Below the pieces are notes generated by a model. It saw only the letters and a list, made by a program, of their open reading frames with translations, did not search any database and was not told the origin of the DNA. DNA of 64,000 nucleotides from Episyrphus balteatus (taxonomy: Eukaryota; Arthropoda; Insecta; Diptera; Syrphidae). This document shows positions 1 to 11,900 of the stretch, piece after piece. Position 1 is the first letter of the stretch, and every line of letters starts with the position of its first letter. The DNA lies in assembly GCF_945859705.1 (NCBI RefSeq), contig NC_079136.1:128375027-128439026 (forward strand), given 5' to 3'. The position numbers and the translations under genes are program-made.

Positions 1-850
1 TATTATGAGAATCATATTTTTTTTTAATGGAGGCTTTTTGTGGGATGTTGTAACTATTTTTAATTAAAAATGATGACGAACTTTTAAATGTATTTCAGGA
101 AATTGAATTGTATTTAATTTGATTTTGAAATCATCTCAGGATATTTTTGTTTAATATGTCCTTGTCCAGTTCCCATTACACAATACTCCATTACTGCAGA
201 AGAAAGACTTGAAGTGACTTTGTTTGTAGAAGAATAAAATATTAAATTTGCAAAGAGTGTTGATTTAAAATTTTAGGGTCCTAGTCTTCCACTTTCAAGA
301 CCCTAACATTTAAAAATGGATCGAAAAATCTTATTAAACTAAACAGAACCAATATAATAGTAATTTTTTAAACTAAATTATTTTTTTAATGTTGACCAAC
401 AACTTTAAGGGTCCGAATTTTTCATGCGAACCTTAAACTTAAAACCATTTGCAGCGTAGTTGACTTAATAAAACCATTTTTTAAATAAATCATTTTCAAT
501 GAGGTTTGAAAATAAGGTCTCAAAATTCAAACACAACATAAAAACATATTTCAATAGGTATATAACTCTAATTGCAACAAAAAACAAAGCATTTTGCAAC
601 CTTTTAGGGTCCTGAACTGTGGCCAATTTAAGTAAGTTCGAATATAATTGTATTTAGTTGGAAGTTACAGTGCGAGTAACAAGCGTGTCAGTTAAGGTGC
701 CAACTTTTGTGCAACTGGATTAGTATTTTTGCTGACAATGAACTTTTTAACAAGATAAAATACACGCTTCTTTTATTTATTTTCGGTGGTAACAATTCAC
801 AGCCATTTGTAACGTTACAAGAAAGCAAGACAAAGTTGTTATAGGTTATA
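1..850. other. AT-rich non-coding DNA with scattered GGGTCC motifs
   Basis: No open frame of note on either strand. The words AGGGTCCTAG, AGACCCTAAC, AGGGTCCGAA and AGGGTCCTGA recur between about 275 and 620. They resemble the motif field at 51760-52660. No transposon ends are visible. Confidence 0.5.
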
Positions 851-852
851 GG

Positions 853-1600
853 CAGTGGCGTACGTTGAGTCGCCTGGGCCCCGGGGTAAGACTAAATTTT
901 GGGGCCCCTTTGATAGTTGGGGGCCCCTTAGTTACAAAAAAAAAATACGTATACTCTATACGTTTTTTTTTTGTATGGCTTATTTATTTTTCGATTTATT
1001 TTAATGTTTTAATATGTTCGTAATGCACTTTGCTATACTTACTTAAAATGTCTCTCATAAAAGTAGTAAACACTTGTACTAGGGGCCCCCAAAATTAAAT
1101 ATTTAGAGACCCCTAAAATAAAAAAAATTTTAGCTTAGAATTGATAGTTCTTGGGTCCTCTGTTCTGAAGTAATAAATACATATTTAATTTTCCATCATC
1201 AGGCCGCTGAAAAATTATTTTTAGAGCCTCAAATTTAATTGCTTAGAGGCCCCTAAAGTATAATATAATTTTTTTTGAGCCAAGAATTAATACACAGGTA
1301 TTGGGCCCTCTGTTCTGAAGTAATATTCGGAATGCCACCAATAACGTAATGTTTTTATTTTGGGCCCTGATGTATTTATGTTGGGGCCCCTAAATTTATA
1401 TTTAATTTTCTATTTGATTGTTTTGAACCACTTTTGAAGATCCTCAAATAATATTTTTTTTGCTTTTTTGGGGCCCCTAATGTATTATTTGTGGTGGCAA
1501 AGATTTTTCAAGTAATATTTTTTGGGGCCCTAAGATAAAATTATAATTGTTCTTTTAAAAAAGCAGTTTATTTTTTTTGGGGGGCCCTAGGTACATACTA
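853..1600. repeat. Degenerate GGGGCCCC repeat region with a possible hAT-like left end
   Basis: The region starts with CAGTGGCGTACGTTGAGTCG at 853. CAGTGGCG is a common hAT transposon terminus (family knowledge), but no matching CGCCACTG right end is visible, so this is at most one end of an element. GGGGCCCC or GGGCCC recurs about a dozen times up to 1590, separated by AT-rich spacers. Within it, 1081-1180 and 1228-1325 are diverged tandem copies about 147 bp apart. Both carry AGAGRCCCCTAAARTA followed by the word CTCTGTTCTGAAGTAAT. Confidence 0.55.
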
Positions 1601-4600
1601 GAAAGCAAGTTGATCTTCATTAGTTCCTACCGAATTCCTAGTTTTGGATAGTTTTGTTCCATTTATAAGATTAGTTCTAAATGACTGTGAATTATAAATC
1701 TAAAAAAAATTGCCTTTAGATGAAGTTCAGTGGTTGCATACATTTACTTTTTATTCAACAATAAAAAAGAACAAAACAAAACTTAGCATCCTAATTTATA
1801 AAACACTTTAATAATTCGTGTTTGTTTTGTCTTATAATTCACACTCTCTTAGAGCAAATCATAAAAATCTTTATTTTAACAATGAGATCTAAGCCCCCGT
1901 TCGCAGCACTTCATTGGGATGTACAAGTTTACATATTATGTTAAACAGCACTCGATTTATTAAAAAAATTAGTTTTTAAAGCAAAATTTAACACCTAACT
2001 TTTTAAAGTGTTTACACACACATTTTCTGATTTGATAAGGACACACCATTCCAAATCTCTATCCTTTCTCTAAAAATAATTTTATAATATATTCCAAAGC
2101 AAAGAGAAACCTTTATGTCCACAAGCTTGTGTTGGGTGGGTGTTGTTGATATGATGGTCGGTTCTGTTGTATAAATTAAAATTTTTGTCAAAATTCAATC
2201 GAGTGCAAAATCGTTTAGCGATAAATTAATTAAAACTTGTTAAAAAATAATTACGATTATAATATTGTAGAGGTTGGCGCGCTGATAAAACAAAGCTTTT
2301 TTATTATTATATTTAAATGACCTCGTGCCCTCCCTCAGGTGTTTGTGTGTCGAACAATTAAATATTTATGATTGGCCCCACAGGTTTGGCACATCTACAG
2401 CGCGAGAAAGTCAGAATAGGTCAGTTTTATTATCATAGAGGGCGCGGGTGGCGCTTATTTATGTTTGTTTTTATTAAAATTTTATTTAACCTTAAAAATT
2501 TTGAATGGAATGAATTGAAATAATTTAATATTCAAACAATAAATAGAAACAAAAACAATAATAACATGGAAAGTTGTTGGTTTTTGTAGGTATTTTGTGT
2601 GTGGGCAGACTCGAGTTTGTTTATAGCTTTATATAGGTGGGTGTGAGAGGAAGGTTCATGGTTTTTTGTGGCATTTAGATTAGAGCTTCTCTTCTGCCTA
2701 AAGGCATATAATTTTGAGGTCGATGCAAGAGGGATTTCGTCGAGATTGAGATAGATATATAAATTCATCGTCCCTAATTTAAGGGGCGGAGGGATATAAA
2801 GTTGAAAGAGTAATGTCAAAATTGATGTCCTTTAAAATTAGAGAAAAGGTAAAATAATGACGAGAATTTGTTTTTACTTTGATGGGTTTGATGTTTGTAC
2901 ATCTTTCCTTTGGGGAAGGCAATCTTTTAGATTAAATTCTTTGGAATGTATAAGCTTCTTATGAATGATAAATTATTATGAGATTTGGGGGAATGAATGT
3001 TGAGATTTATAACGCTGATTTATTCAGCAATTTTAAAGTTAAGTTTTTTATGGAGTAATTCATTAATCATTTAAAAGAGTTTTTTTGTTAAAAAAAAAAA
3101 AAAACACAATCTTCATTGATAAATCCAAATGCTGATATATGATTTGTTTTATTTTAGCATTGTTTATGAAAGAAATACAATGAATATTTTATTTCTTAAA
3201 TAAAAAATAACTTTGTATTTAAAATTTAAATTATTCATGACATTATTTAAAAACAGATATCTATTTTTTTTTTTGTAGTATTATTGGATGGCATGAAAAT
3301 TAACATTCGAATTCGACACTGATGCAATTTAAACCAAATATTTTTTTGTTTTTTTTTTTTTTTGCAAACCACAAAACTATCTCTTTGACCACAAAATATG
3401 TAGAACAAACGAACAAACAGAGAATGAAAATATGTAGGTGCATGCCGAATTCCCTGATGGGAGAGAAACCAATCAAAAATATTTGAAAAAGTTGATTCGG
3501 TGATAACAAAAACAAAGAGCAAGCAAAAAACTTTAAACCACAAAAATTAAAATAAAGTATTCATTTTTGTTTTTCTATTGAAATTTTAAATAATGAAACA
3601 TTTGAAGGATAAGTTTTGTTATATTCAAGCATTTATTTTTATAAAGCATCTTTATTTAGCTTGATTTTTATGCACTGACATTTTCTAAAAATGCATTTTT
3701 TTTTTTTCAAAAATCAATATAAATTATTGAAGGGTGCTCAAAGGGTGTAATAATATTAGAATAAAATCAATTTTTCAGCGGCAGTGATCTTTCGACTTTT
3801 AATTTTACATATTTTTGTTTGTCAAAAGTGGTCTTTTAAACAATCATCTTTAGCAACAAATTAAAAAAATTTGCCATTTTTTGGCGCTATGGTCGAATAA
3901 AATATTTTAAAAATTTAGCAAATTCTAAATTTTTTATTCCTGTCTCGACCTAACGTAGATTTTTGCAAAATTTCTTCTTAATCACCCTGTATTCATCCAA
4001 TACAAATCAAAATTAAAATTGTTCAATTAAAACAAAATTCATGATTTATTTTTGAAAAATTAATTTAGAAAAAAAATTTGGGTTGAGTTTAACGAAACTC
4101 TTTGTTTGGCACCTAAATTTTTGAATGTCTCACTGATTTGAAATCGTTTAATTTTTAATTTTTTTTTTTTTTTTAGTGTGGTACTAAACACAACGCAAAA
4201 AATTAATAAAAATAATTTTTAGTTAAAAAAAAAACATACCTAATTATAATTTATTGAAAATTTTTAGTACTACGTAGGTACTAAGAATTTGACAATTAAA
4301 TAAAGGATCTGTGAAACAAAAAAAAATTAGATTAGGTACTAAAATTTCCAAACAATTGGCAAAAAATTATTTAAAAAATTTGAAAAAGTTACATTTTATA
4401 TTTTAAAGTTGTAGAACTTCGAAAAACGGCGGTTTAAGAGCTTTTTGTAGAGCGTTCAATTTTATATAAGAAAATGATTAATTCTAGCTTTTTTAAGGAG
4501 CCATTAAAAGGTTATAAGATTCTAATCTCAAAAACACAATATTTTCCATAGGAAATTGAAATTAGCCATGCCGCAACACTGTAACTTTTACAGGAATATT

Positions 4601-4645
4601 TTCGATATAAATATGAACAAAAAAATTGTTTTGAATCAGTCTAAT
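1601..4645. other. AT-rich non-coding stretch
   Basis: Open frames here are low-complexity and stop-bounded, with no recognisable domain. Homopolymer A and T runs of 10-16 bases are frequent. The slightly GC-richer part around 2260-2460 (GGTTGGCGCGCTG, GGGCGCGGGTGGCGC) could be unique host DNA, but I see no gene signature in it. Confidence 0.4.
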
Positions 4646-4647
4646 GA

Positions 4648-4763
4648 TAAAATAAAATAAAATAAAATAAAATAAAATAAAATAAAATAAAATAAAATAA
4701 AATAAAATAAAATAAAATAAAATAAAATAAAATAAAATAAAATAAAATAAAATAAAATAAAAT
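4648..4763. repeat. (AAAAT)n pentanucleotide microsatellite, about 23 units
   Basis: An essentially uninterrupted AAAAT/ATTTT array. On the minus strand it follows directly from the word GTCGTGCATTTT, which also ends dispersed elements at 28678-28712 and 35843-35874. The array therefore looks like an expanded element tail rather than an independent microsatellite. Long runs of L/F/Y residues in its translation are artefacts. Confidence 0.9.
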
Positions 4764-4790
4764 GCACGACTGAGGCACATTTGCTTTTAT
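4759..4790 (-). repeat. Terminal motif of a dispersed element (GTCGTGCATTTT end), copy 1
   Basis: Read on the minus strand, AGCAAATGTGCC followed by CAGTCGTGCATTTT matches the terminal word at 28678 (GAGCAAGTTCGTGCGACCCA, then GTCGTGCATTTT) and the one at 35843-35874. Only the end is recognisable here. The body upstream does not align by eye with the 28 kb copy. Confidence 0.55.
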
Positions 4791-5439
4791 GTTGAAATAT
4801 TATAGCTTTTGAAAAATTCAAAAAGATTTTTTTTAAGAAATGTACGTAACCACGTAGTTTGAAGGAAATTTTTGAAAATGTAGGTACCTTCTTAGTTTTT
4901 TGGCATTTTTGATTTTTTGGATTTTTTTTTTTTTTTTTTTTTTTTCAAAAATCTCTGAAAAAATAAATTTGTAATTTTTCTACACATGTATATGCAGGTC
5001 TATTGACTGTGAACTCATATCTTTAATTTAAAGCAAATTTCAAGACTTTGGTCAAAAAATTGTTGCTTTGGAATTTAAGAAAATAAAAAGGAAACAATTT
5101 TTGGTTGGAAATATGTCCAGGAACCAGAGCACTACATTTAAATCAGTTGACAATTGAAGACGATAGAATTTTTGCAATGGATGAGGGTCGAAAAAAAAGT
5201 TTGTGGCCTAAATCTGGATCTACATTATACATGTACAAACAATTTCATAATGAGTTCGACAAGCCCTACCCAAACGTGATAGAACTCCCCCTGAATCAAT
5301 ATCAGTACAAAAAAAAACGACTCGTTTATAGCATTGGCAAAAAAAATATTAAAATTAATTTAATAGGACTAAAATTTATTGGTACTTGCCATAATGACCA
5401 AAATAAAAAAGTCACTTTAAAAAAAAAAAGGCTCTAAGG

Positions 5440-8400
5440 ATTTCGATGTAAAAAATTCATTTAATCCGGCATATAACGTCCTACTTTTTAAATAAAAAAA
5501 ATATTATTTTGAACCAATTGAAATTACCACAGAACCGATTTTTTTTTTAAATTTAAAAAAATTTTATTTTTCAAAAAAAAAACTATTTTTTCAAAAAATT
5601 AATTGCTATTTCATAAATAAAATTGCATACTTGTTTAAAGGTTGAAACCATTTAAAAGACGTTTTTTATCCAAGCAAAGTTTAAAGAAGCATTATAGAGG
5701 CAATAACCTGTGAGAACTTTGTTTTAATGGAAGCTCAAGTTCATTTAAAACCTCTGACAACGCTCCACTGAGGTTATTTTTGTTTTTCTTTCCATATTCA
5801 TCAAACCTCATGAACTAAAATTTTTTTTTGTTGTTGTTAATGTAAATAAATTTCTAGGCCAATAATGACCATCTACACGTATGTATAATATGCCCTTGTC
5901 CCTTTCAAAGAGCAAGTTACAACAACAACAAAAAAGTCCAGAAGAAAACTAGGAAATTTATATCAACACCATAAAAAAATATTGAAACCACAACACCTAC
6001 TTCCGTCCTTACAATTAAGGACATCGCTATGCAAAACAAAAAACAAATGAAAAAAAAAAAAACAACTCATTCTTCCAAAGCCTGATAGATGCTGCATCCA
6101 TCGCCGCCGCCATCACCATCACCATCGTTCGAAACACCAAATGGACCCGACCCGACCCGGACCGACATCTTTCCTCGAGAGTTTCTATACCAAATACTCG
6201 TAGAGGACGTTATACCACCATCATATTGGTGAGCCCAAAGCCCGGCGTTTGGTGTTCGTCCGTTCTCATGGTGAATTTTCAAAAAGCGGAATCTCTTTAT
6301 CTCACGGATGCATGCATTTTATAGCTGCAGTATGCTGCTTTTGGTGTTTTTTTTTTATTTTTTTTTTTTTTTTGGACCCAACTTACCCTGGCAATAAAAC
6401 AAGATGAACACCAACAAAACAAAAAAAATCATCACTCCCCAGATAGATAAGGAGGCTGCTGTGGTAAATGCTGCAAGAGTGTGTGCACTTGAAGGCTCCC
6501 CTTGGCCATCACCATCACAATTTTCGTCGGTATCGTCGTCGTCGTCGTCGTCGGTTATGTCGTGATTGGGTGAATGAGTGAGTGTGCAGTGGCATGTAAG
6601 AGATATGCCATCACCTGCAGCTTAACTAAAGGTATCCCAGATCAGGATCATAGAAATGAAATTTAATTAAAAAGCACAACACACTCTGTCTCTCTGATAC
6701 TCTGATGGAAGCCCCAGTGTTGAGGTCTGTGGATGGTAAAAGAAGTTTCGTCCTCCTCGTAACTACAAGTCTACACATATCACAACCCGATGTTTCTAAC
6801 TTTTCAAAACATGCTGCAGAGCGAGCACAGATGAGCATTCCAAAAACTGGTGCTGCGGTAAAGAAATGGAAATAGGGGCATTGCGGGTTAGATCTACTTC
6901 CATATCTATACTCTTTTATGGAGGTTAAATGAAAGTGAAGTGAGAGGGTTAAGTACTCGTGCACAGCATCATCACACACTTCTCATCTTTTAAGTTCTTT
7001 TCCTCGAGTTAAATGCATGTAGTTGGGATAGTTAGTGTCAGGCAAGCTCAAAAGTTATAAATTTCTTTCCTTCTATCCTTTCCAGAGTCTGCTTAGAAAT
7101 ATAGGAGTGGAGATTTCGAAGGAAAAAGTCTTGAGTGTGAATAAATTTTTGAAGAGAAGTGCAGAAAAATTTAGGTTGGTTTGTGGTTATTGTTTGAATT
7201 GCAAAAGAAGAAGTCAAAAGCAGAAAGTTAAGATCCCATATAGTCAAAGAGATTCATTGAAAAGTTGAGAAAGTTGAAGGAATTTCATAAATGAATTTAT
7301 AAAGAGAGAAGAGCGGGATTTATGTGTTTTGGCCAGAGTTATTTTACCAGAAGCAGAATTGAGGGTTTTTGTGTTTGAGATAAATTTTTAATCACTGACT
7401 GATAGTGGTTAGGGGGATTTGGGCTTATCAAAAGAATGAGTATAGAAAATAGATGCATTTTTTATATTGGTGATTGTTGAGAGGAGCATTTTATTTAGAA
7501 GAAGGATAAACTGTTTTATATCAAAATTATTAAAATCTAGACTAATAAGAGTACCTACCAATAAAATGTCTAAACCTACTTCTGTTAATCAGCTTAATGA
7601 CTATAAATACCTACCTCTCGAAAATCAGAACCTACAGCGGAAAATATTATTTCAAAAAAAGCTCAGACACAAACAAATACCCAAGGAATAAGTAACAACA
7701 TTTCTGGGAACTTATGTAGTGTTAATTATGAACTTTAAATGAGTCCGCAATTTAATTATCAATTAATTTAATTTTTATACACATGTGTAAAAAAAAATAT
7801 AAAAAATAGAAATTTTCTTTAAAAATATTTATTTGAACAATTTAAATCCTTTGAATTTATTTACCTTTTTTAGCTGCGTGGAAAATCTGAAAGAAAAAAA
7901 AAAAAAACAGAATTAAATGTTATACAAATTGGATTTTTAATATGATTTTGTGTATTGTTGAATAAATAATAGAATAGAAAACACTTATAATATTTATTCA
8001 ATATTCATGTTCTGTGCGAGTATAGTTGTTATGAATAATTTTAAATCATTGCTAAATACTCTAAATAGGGTATCCAATTATTTTATTAACTAAAAAATCA
8101 GGGTTTTTTTTTTAATCTTTGCTCCTAATGTATTTTCACTGGATTAAACAAATAATTTGGAATAATGTAAAACACCAAAAGTTATAATTTGGTTTTAATT
8201 TAAATCACAGCTATCATTTTTATTTTTATAATTTTTTTCAAAATAAAAACTGTTTTTTATGTGTTTTTATATAAATTTTTTTTCTTTGCAACACAAAATT
8301 AAAAAAAAAAGAGAAAAACTCGAAACATTATTTAGATTAATCAATATAACCATAATTTATTCAAACAATTTTTATTCATGTGGTTTACTTAGAATTTTAA

Positions 8401-8490
8401 TATTTTTTTTTTATCGATGTGTTTTCACATAAACTTGTTGTATGTGATAGTTTGGATATTACCATATTTACTCAGCTCAATTCTTTAAAT
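5440..8490. other. Non-coding stretch with a GC-richer island at 6080-6980
   Basis: Most of this is AT-rich with no gene signature. The 6080-6980 part is less AT-rich. It holds short CATCAC and CCGACC runs, an inverted pair around AACACCAAATGGACC (6133) and GGTGTTCGTCC (6250), and a GTC microsatellite at about 6532-6553. The longest frame (complement 6626-6979, 117 codons) shows no recognisable domain. The island could be host regulatory or exonic DNA, but the sequence alone does not show which. Confidence 0.35.
6532..6553. repeat. (GTC)n microsatellite
   Basis: A short CGTCGTCGTCGTCGTCGTCG run inside the GC-richer island. Confidence 0.85.
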
Positions 8491-8492
8491 GG

Positions 8493-8662
8493 TTTGTGTA
8501 GAGTTTGCCTATTTTGATATTTATTCAAATACGACCTTATTCAGTTATAGCTAAATAAAAAGTAATTTTTTATTTTTCAGAAGTGACATTAAAATATTTT
8601 TAGATTTATTTCTACTGTTGCTTATTATTAGTAGGTATAATTTGTTCAGATACTACAGTTTG
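8493..8662 (+). repeat. Dispersed repeat, copy A (about 170 bp)
   Basis: From GAGTTTGCCTATTTTGATAT to TTTGTTCAGATACTACAGT, this stretch is the reverse complement of 54962-55137. Shared words include TACGACCTTATTCAGTTATA, AAGTGACATTAAAATATTTT and GTTCAGATACTACA. It has no coding capacity and its ends are set only by where the two copies stop matching. It is probably a short non-autonomous element, class unknown. Confidence 0.65.
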
Positions 8663-8880
8663 CAAACTGTAAGAAATGCGCCATCGCCATCAGCGAAAGT
8701 GGCTTCAATTGTGTTTTCTGTATGAGTTATATCGCGTGTAAATAAATAAAAAGTAAAAAATGGGACCTAGAACACTACCTTGTGATACCCCAGACGCTGT
8801 TTTCCTTAAACTCAGAATTATCATTTCAGTGTCTAACGCGGAAGATTATGTTCTTTAACTTGATTCTAAGAGTTGTATAA
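8652..8880 (-). pseudogene. Jockey-like non-LTR retrotransposon reverse transcriptase fragment
   Basis: On the minus strand one frame reads GVSQGSVLGPIFYFLFIY. This is the highly conserved non-LTR RT segment usually written GVPQGSVLGPLLF, found in Jockey-clade RTs just before the catalytic site. After a one-base frame change it continues TRDITHTENTIEATFADGDG. The FADGDG occupies the place of the catalytic F/YADD box, so the second aspartate is changed. The upstream part is broken by stop codons and frame shifts. Only about 75 codons of a normal RT of several hundred residues remain, with no endonuclease or gag-like part, poly-A tail or target duplication. It is a dead scrap next to dispersed repeat copy A. 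The clade call rests on the motif alone; CR1 or another non-LTR clade is possible. Confidence 0.75.
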
Positions 8881-8930
8881 AGTCCTTCAGCCAGATTTTG
8901 TCTTAACTTCCGATGACAACAGGGGTGCCA

Positions 8931-11900
8931 AACCACCCCAGTCTTGATTTTTCTTTGTTTGTTTTGTTTTTTTTTGACAATTATTTTTTTTTTTTTTTTG
9001 TTTTATAAATTATTTATTTTCTGTTGAATATATATTCTCTCTTAAACTTTCGACATTAAAAAAGCTCTTGTATCATTCAATGTATGTCCATTGAATGGTT
9101 TGAATGTTTCCTCTACGTATTTTCTTTGTTGCTTTTTGTCCATTCATTCTATCAACCCAAAGTTGATTTCTGTTGGTTTTGTACCCTTTTTTCTCGGTAT
9201 ATTCAAAACCTAGGTTTAACATTGGACTAAAAAATTTTTTAAAAAAATTCGTAACTGCGGGTAATTTTTCGGTAAAGAAAACCCTAAAATCAACCCAAAA
9301 TTGATTGTTGGTTTTGTGCGTATAATTTTTTTTTTCTGCATTTTCAAAACTTTAATTTAAAATAGACTTAAAAAATTCTTTTTTCCAACTTTGGTAAAAG
9401 TAGGTTTATTTATAATTTAATTTTTTTCGATTTTCTAGTTATTTTATTACCAAACAGAAAATGAGTTCTAGAACTGATTTCAAAGGTGAAAAAGGAACCA
9501 ATTGTTGGTAAAATTTTTGAAATTGGTAATCAAATATTTTTTTGTTGTATAAAAAATCAAAAATTTTATCAAAAATCTAAAACTTTTTACAAAATAAGCT
9601 TATTTTTTTTATAGTAATGTAACCAATTATAATTCGAATATGAAATAGGTTTTGAAAGGTTAAGAATTTACTAATTTTATTTGAAATTAAAAATTGGTTT
9701 AAAAAAAAAATAAACTTTATGGTAAAAAATGTTACCTTTTTAAAGTTTCAAATTTACTATTTTTTAGCCCATAGCGTTTTTTTTTTCAAAAATTCAAATA
9801 AATTTTCAACTTTTCACATCACTTTGAAAATTTTTTTTAACAAACTCTTAACAGTAATGTAATGTTTTCATTTCACATGTTTCTTGAAAATCTTTGATGC
9901 TCAATGGTATTCATTTTATAGTTTTGGTATTCAAAATATCTATCGTTTGAAAAGCATTTTTAAGAATTAAAAAACTAATATACACGAACCCGTTAAAATC
10001 ATTAAAAAAACTAAAAAAAAGTGAACAAAAATTAAAACAAAATTACCTACATTATTTTTTGGCAAAATAATGATTCTTGATATTTTTGAACTAATTGTTG
10101 TCACCATAAGAAAAAAACGCGAAAAAATACATTTTTATAAAAGTAAAAATTGTGTCAATATTTTATTATGTGAAAATATTAGGTATTCCATTTTTAACCA
10201 CAATTGGATTTGAACCGCAACATCTTACTTTGACGACGATCAACACAGACCAAAACGAAACATCAGTCTTTGACCATGTTTATATCTAAAACAATTAGTT
10301 TTAATTATATGACAATATTTATATAAAAATACTTAATATATATTTTAAATTGTTTATTTGACTTACTTTGTTACTAAATTGTATGCTAATAACAGAAGCT
10401 AATTATATTCTAGCTTCTAAATTATAATTATATAGTTATTATTTAACAATCAAGATTTCATTAACCATGAGAGTATAATATTGTTTACTAAAGAGCATTC
10501 ACATTACACAACTTAACTGAAGGACTAGTGTAAATTCAGTTACAACTGAAGGGGTAGCAATACAAAATTCAAAAATTTTGTAATTTTCCCCAAAAAAGTT
10601 ACAAAATCATTGAAAAGTGACCAGTATGACCAATACCTCAATATAAAACACATCGATAAAGTTTTTAGAACTCTACAAAATTCCATTCTCAATTCCATTC
10701 CAACGTCCTTGTTTCCATAACCCAATTTTAAAAACTCCTTCAATATCCAATAAAAAGCATTCATATACTCAGTATAAAAGTTACAATATACTCAAAGTAA
10801 ACACCCAAAAAACCCACCAACCAAAAATTCCACAAACCAACAACCACGGCGCCATAATTTTCAAAAAAACAAAAAACCAAAAAAAAAAACTTTAAACCAA
10901 AAAAACAAAAAATAAAATACAAACAAACAAGTAAATATTATTTATCCTTAAGCAAATATCAACACTGAATGAAATTTAATGGAGCAAATCCTCAAATAAA
11001 TACCAACAGACATTTTAACCAACCCAAAACCCAAGCCAGCCAAGCCAACCAACAACTCCTTGAAGCTATACCTACAACATCAGCAGAGGGCGCGCTAAAG
11101 AGAGTCGTCGCAACTCGCAACCCTTACATTACAGTGTTGTATATCCATTGAAATTGATTTTCTGCAATATTTCTATACAGTTTTCACTTATTGCAAAATA
11201 ATAAATAAAAAAAAAAAACAAGAAAACACTACTGAACACAGTATAAAAGCAAAAAAAAAAAAAGAAGAAAAATTTACAAAAATTATAAAGGTCCTTGAAA
11301 GTTGAAAGTATATTTTATCCTTCGTATATGAAAGTACACTATACTCTTTTCTGCTTTTCTGCTGGCTCGTGTTGGATTTCTTTTCTCTTTTAATTTTCAA
11401 TATTTTCTTTTATTTTTTTTTCTGTTTTGTGTGCCTCAAGAACTTAAGCGGCTCCTTCAATTCATATAATATTTTTTTTTTATACAAAAAAAGAAGTCCT
11501 TCATTTCACTCACATGTCTGTATCCATTTTCCACATGGCACTTGACAAAGAGAACATTAAAGAAAAAAAAAGCAAACACGAATAAATATTTTGAAAATGG
11601 CTACGAAAAACGAATTAAAAGGAAGACAAAACAAAAAAAAAAAATAAAACTTAAAAACAAAATTGTTATCCTTTTAAAATTGCACATAGCAGAAATCAAA
11701 ATAATCAAACAGGATCAACTCAAGCAAGCAAGCAAGACGAAGAAAATGTGCGATGATGAGGATGATATTCCTGGAGGATGTGGGTGGCATTTGAAAAAGG
11801 ACGATTCGTCCTTCTTTTCAAAAGTTTTTCTTCAATGCAGCGTGGAATTACGCCTTCTTTTTTTTTGCTGGGGATAACAAGACGATGACGAACCAAAAAA

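Noticed and set aside
853..1600. A complete hAT transposon starting at CAGTGGCG
   Set aside because: No matching right end, no target duplication and no transposase were found, so only a possible left end is reported.
4562..4821. Long minus-strand frames rich in F, Y, I and L
   Set aside because: They are the translation of the AAAAT microsatellite; no coding signal lies outside the array.
5105..5437. 110-codon plus-strand frame with fairly protein-like residues
   Set aside because: It begins at TTG rather than ATG, ends in lysine-rich AT noise, and I recognise no domain. It overlaps repeat-like words (GGTACTTGCCATAATGACCA resembles the dispersed repeat at 28.1 kb). Not supportable as a gene.
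6626..6979. 117-codon minus-strand frame in a GC-richer island
   Set aside because: No recognisable domain, not clearly ATG-supported by context, and overlapped by simple-sequence runs. It could be chance in less AT-rich DNA.
10776..11246. AGTATAAAAG strings as promoters
   Set aside because: TATA-like words are expected often in DNA this AT-rich, and no initiator or exon accompanies them.
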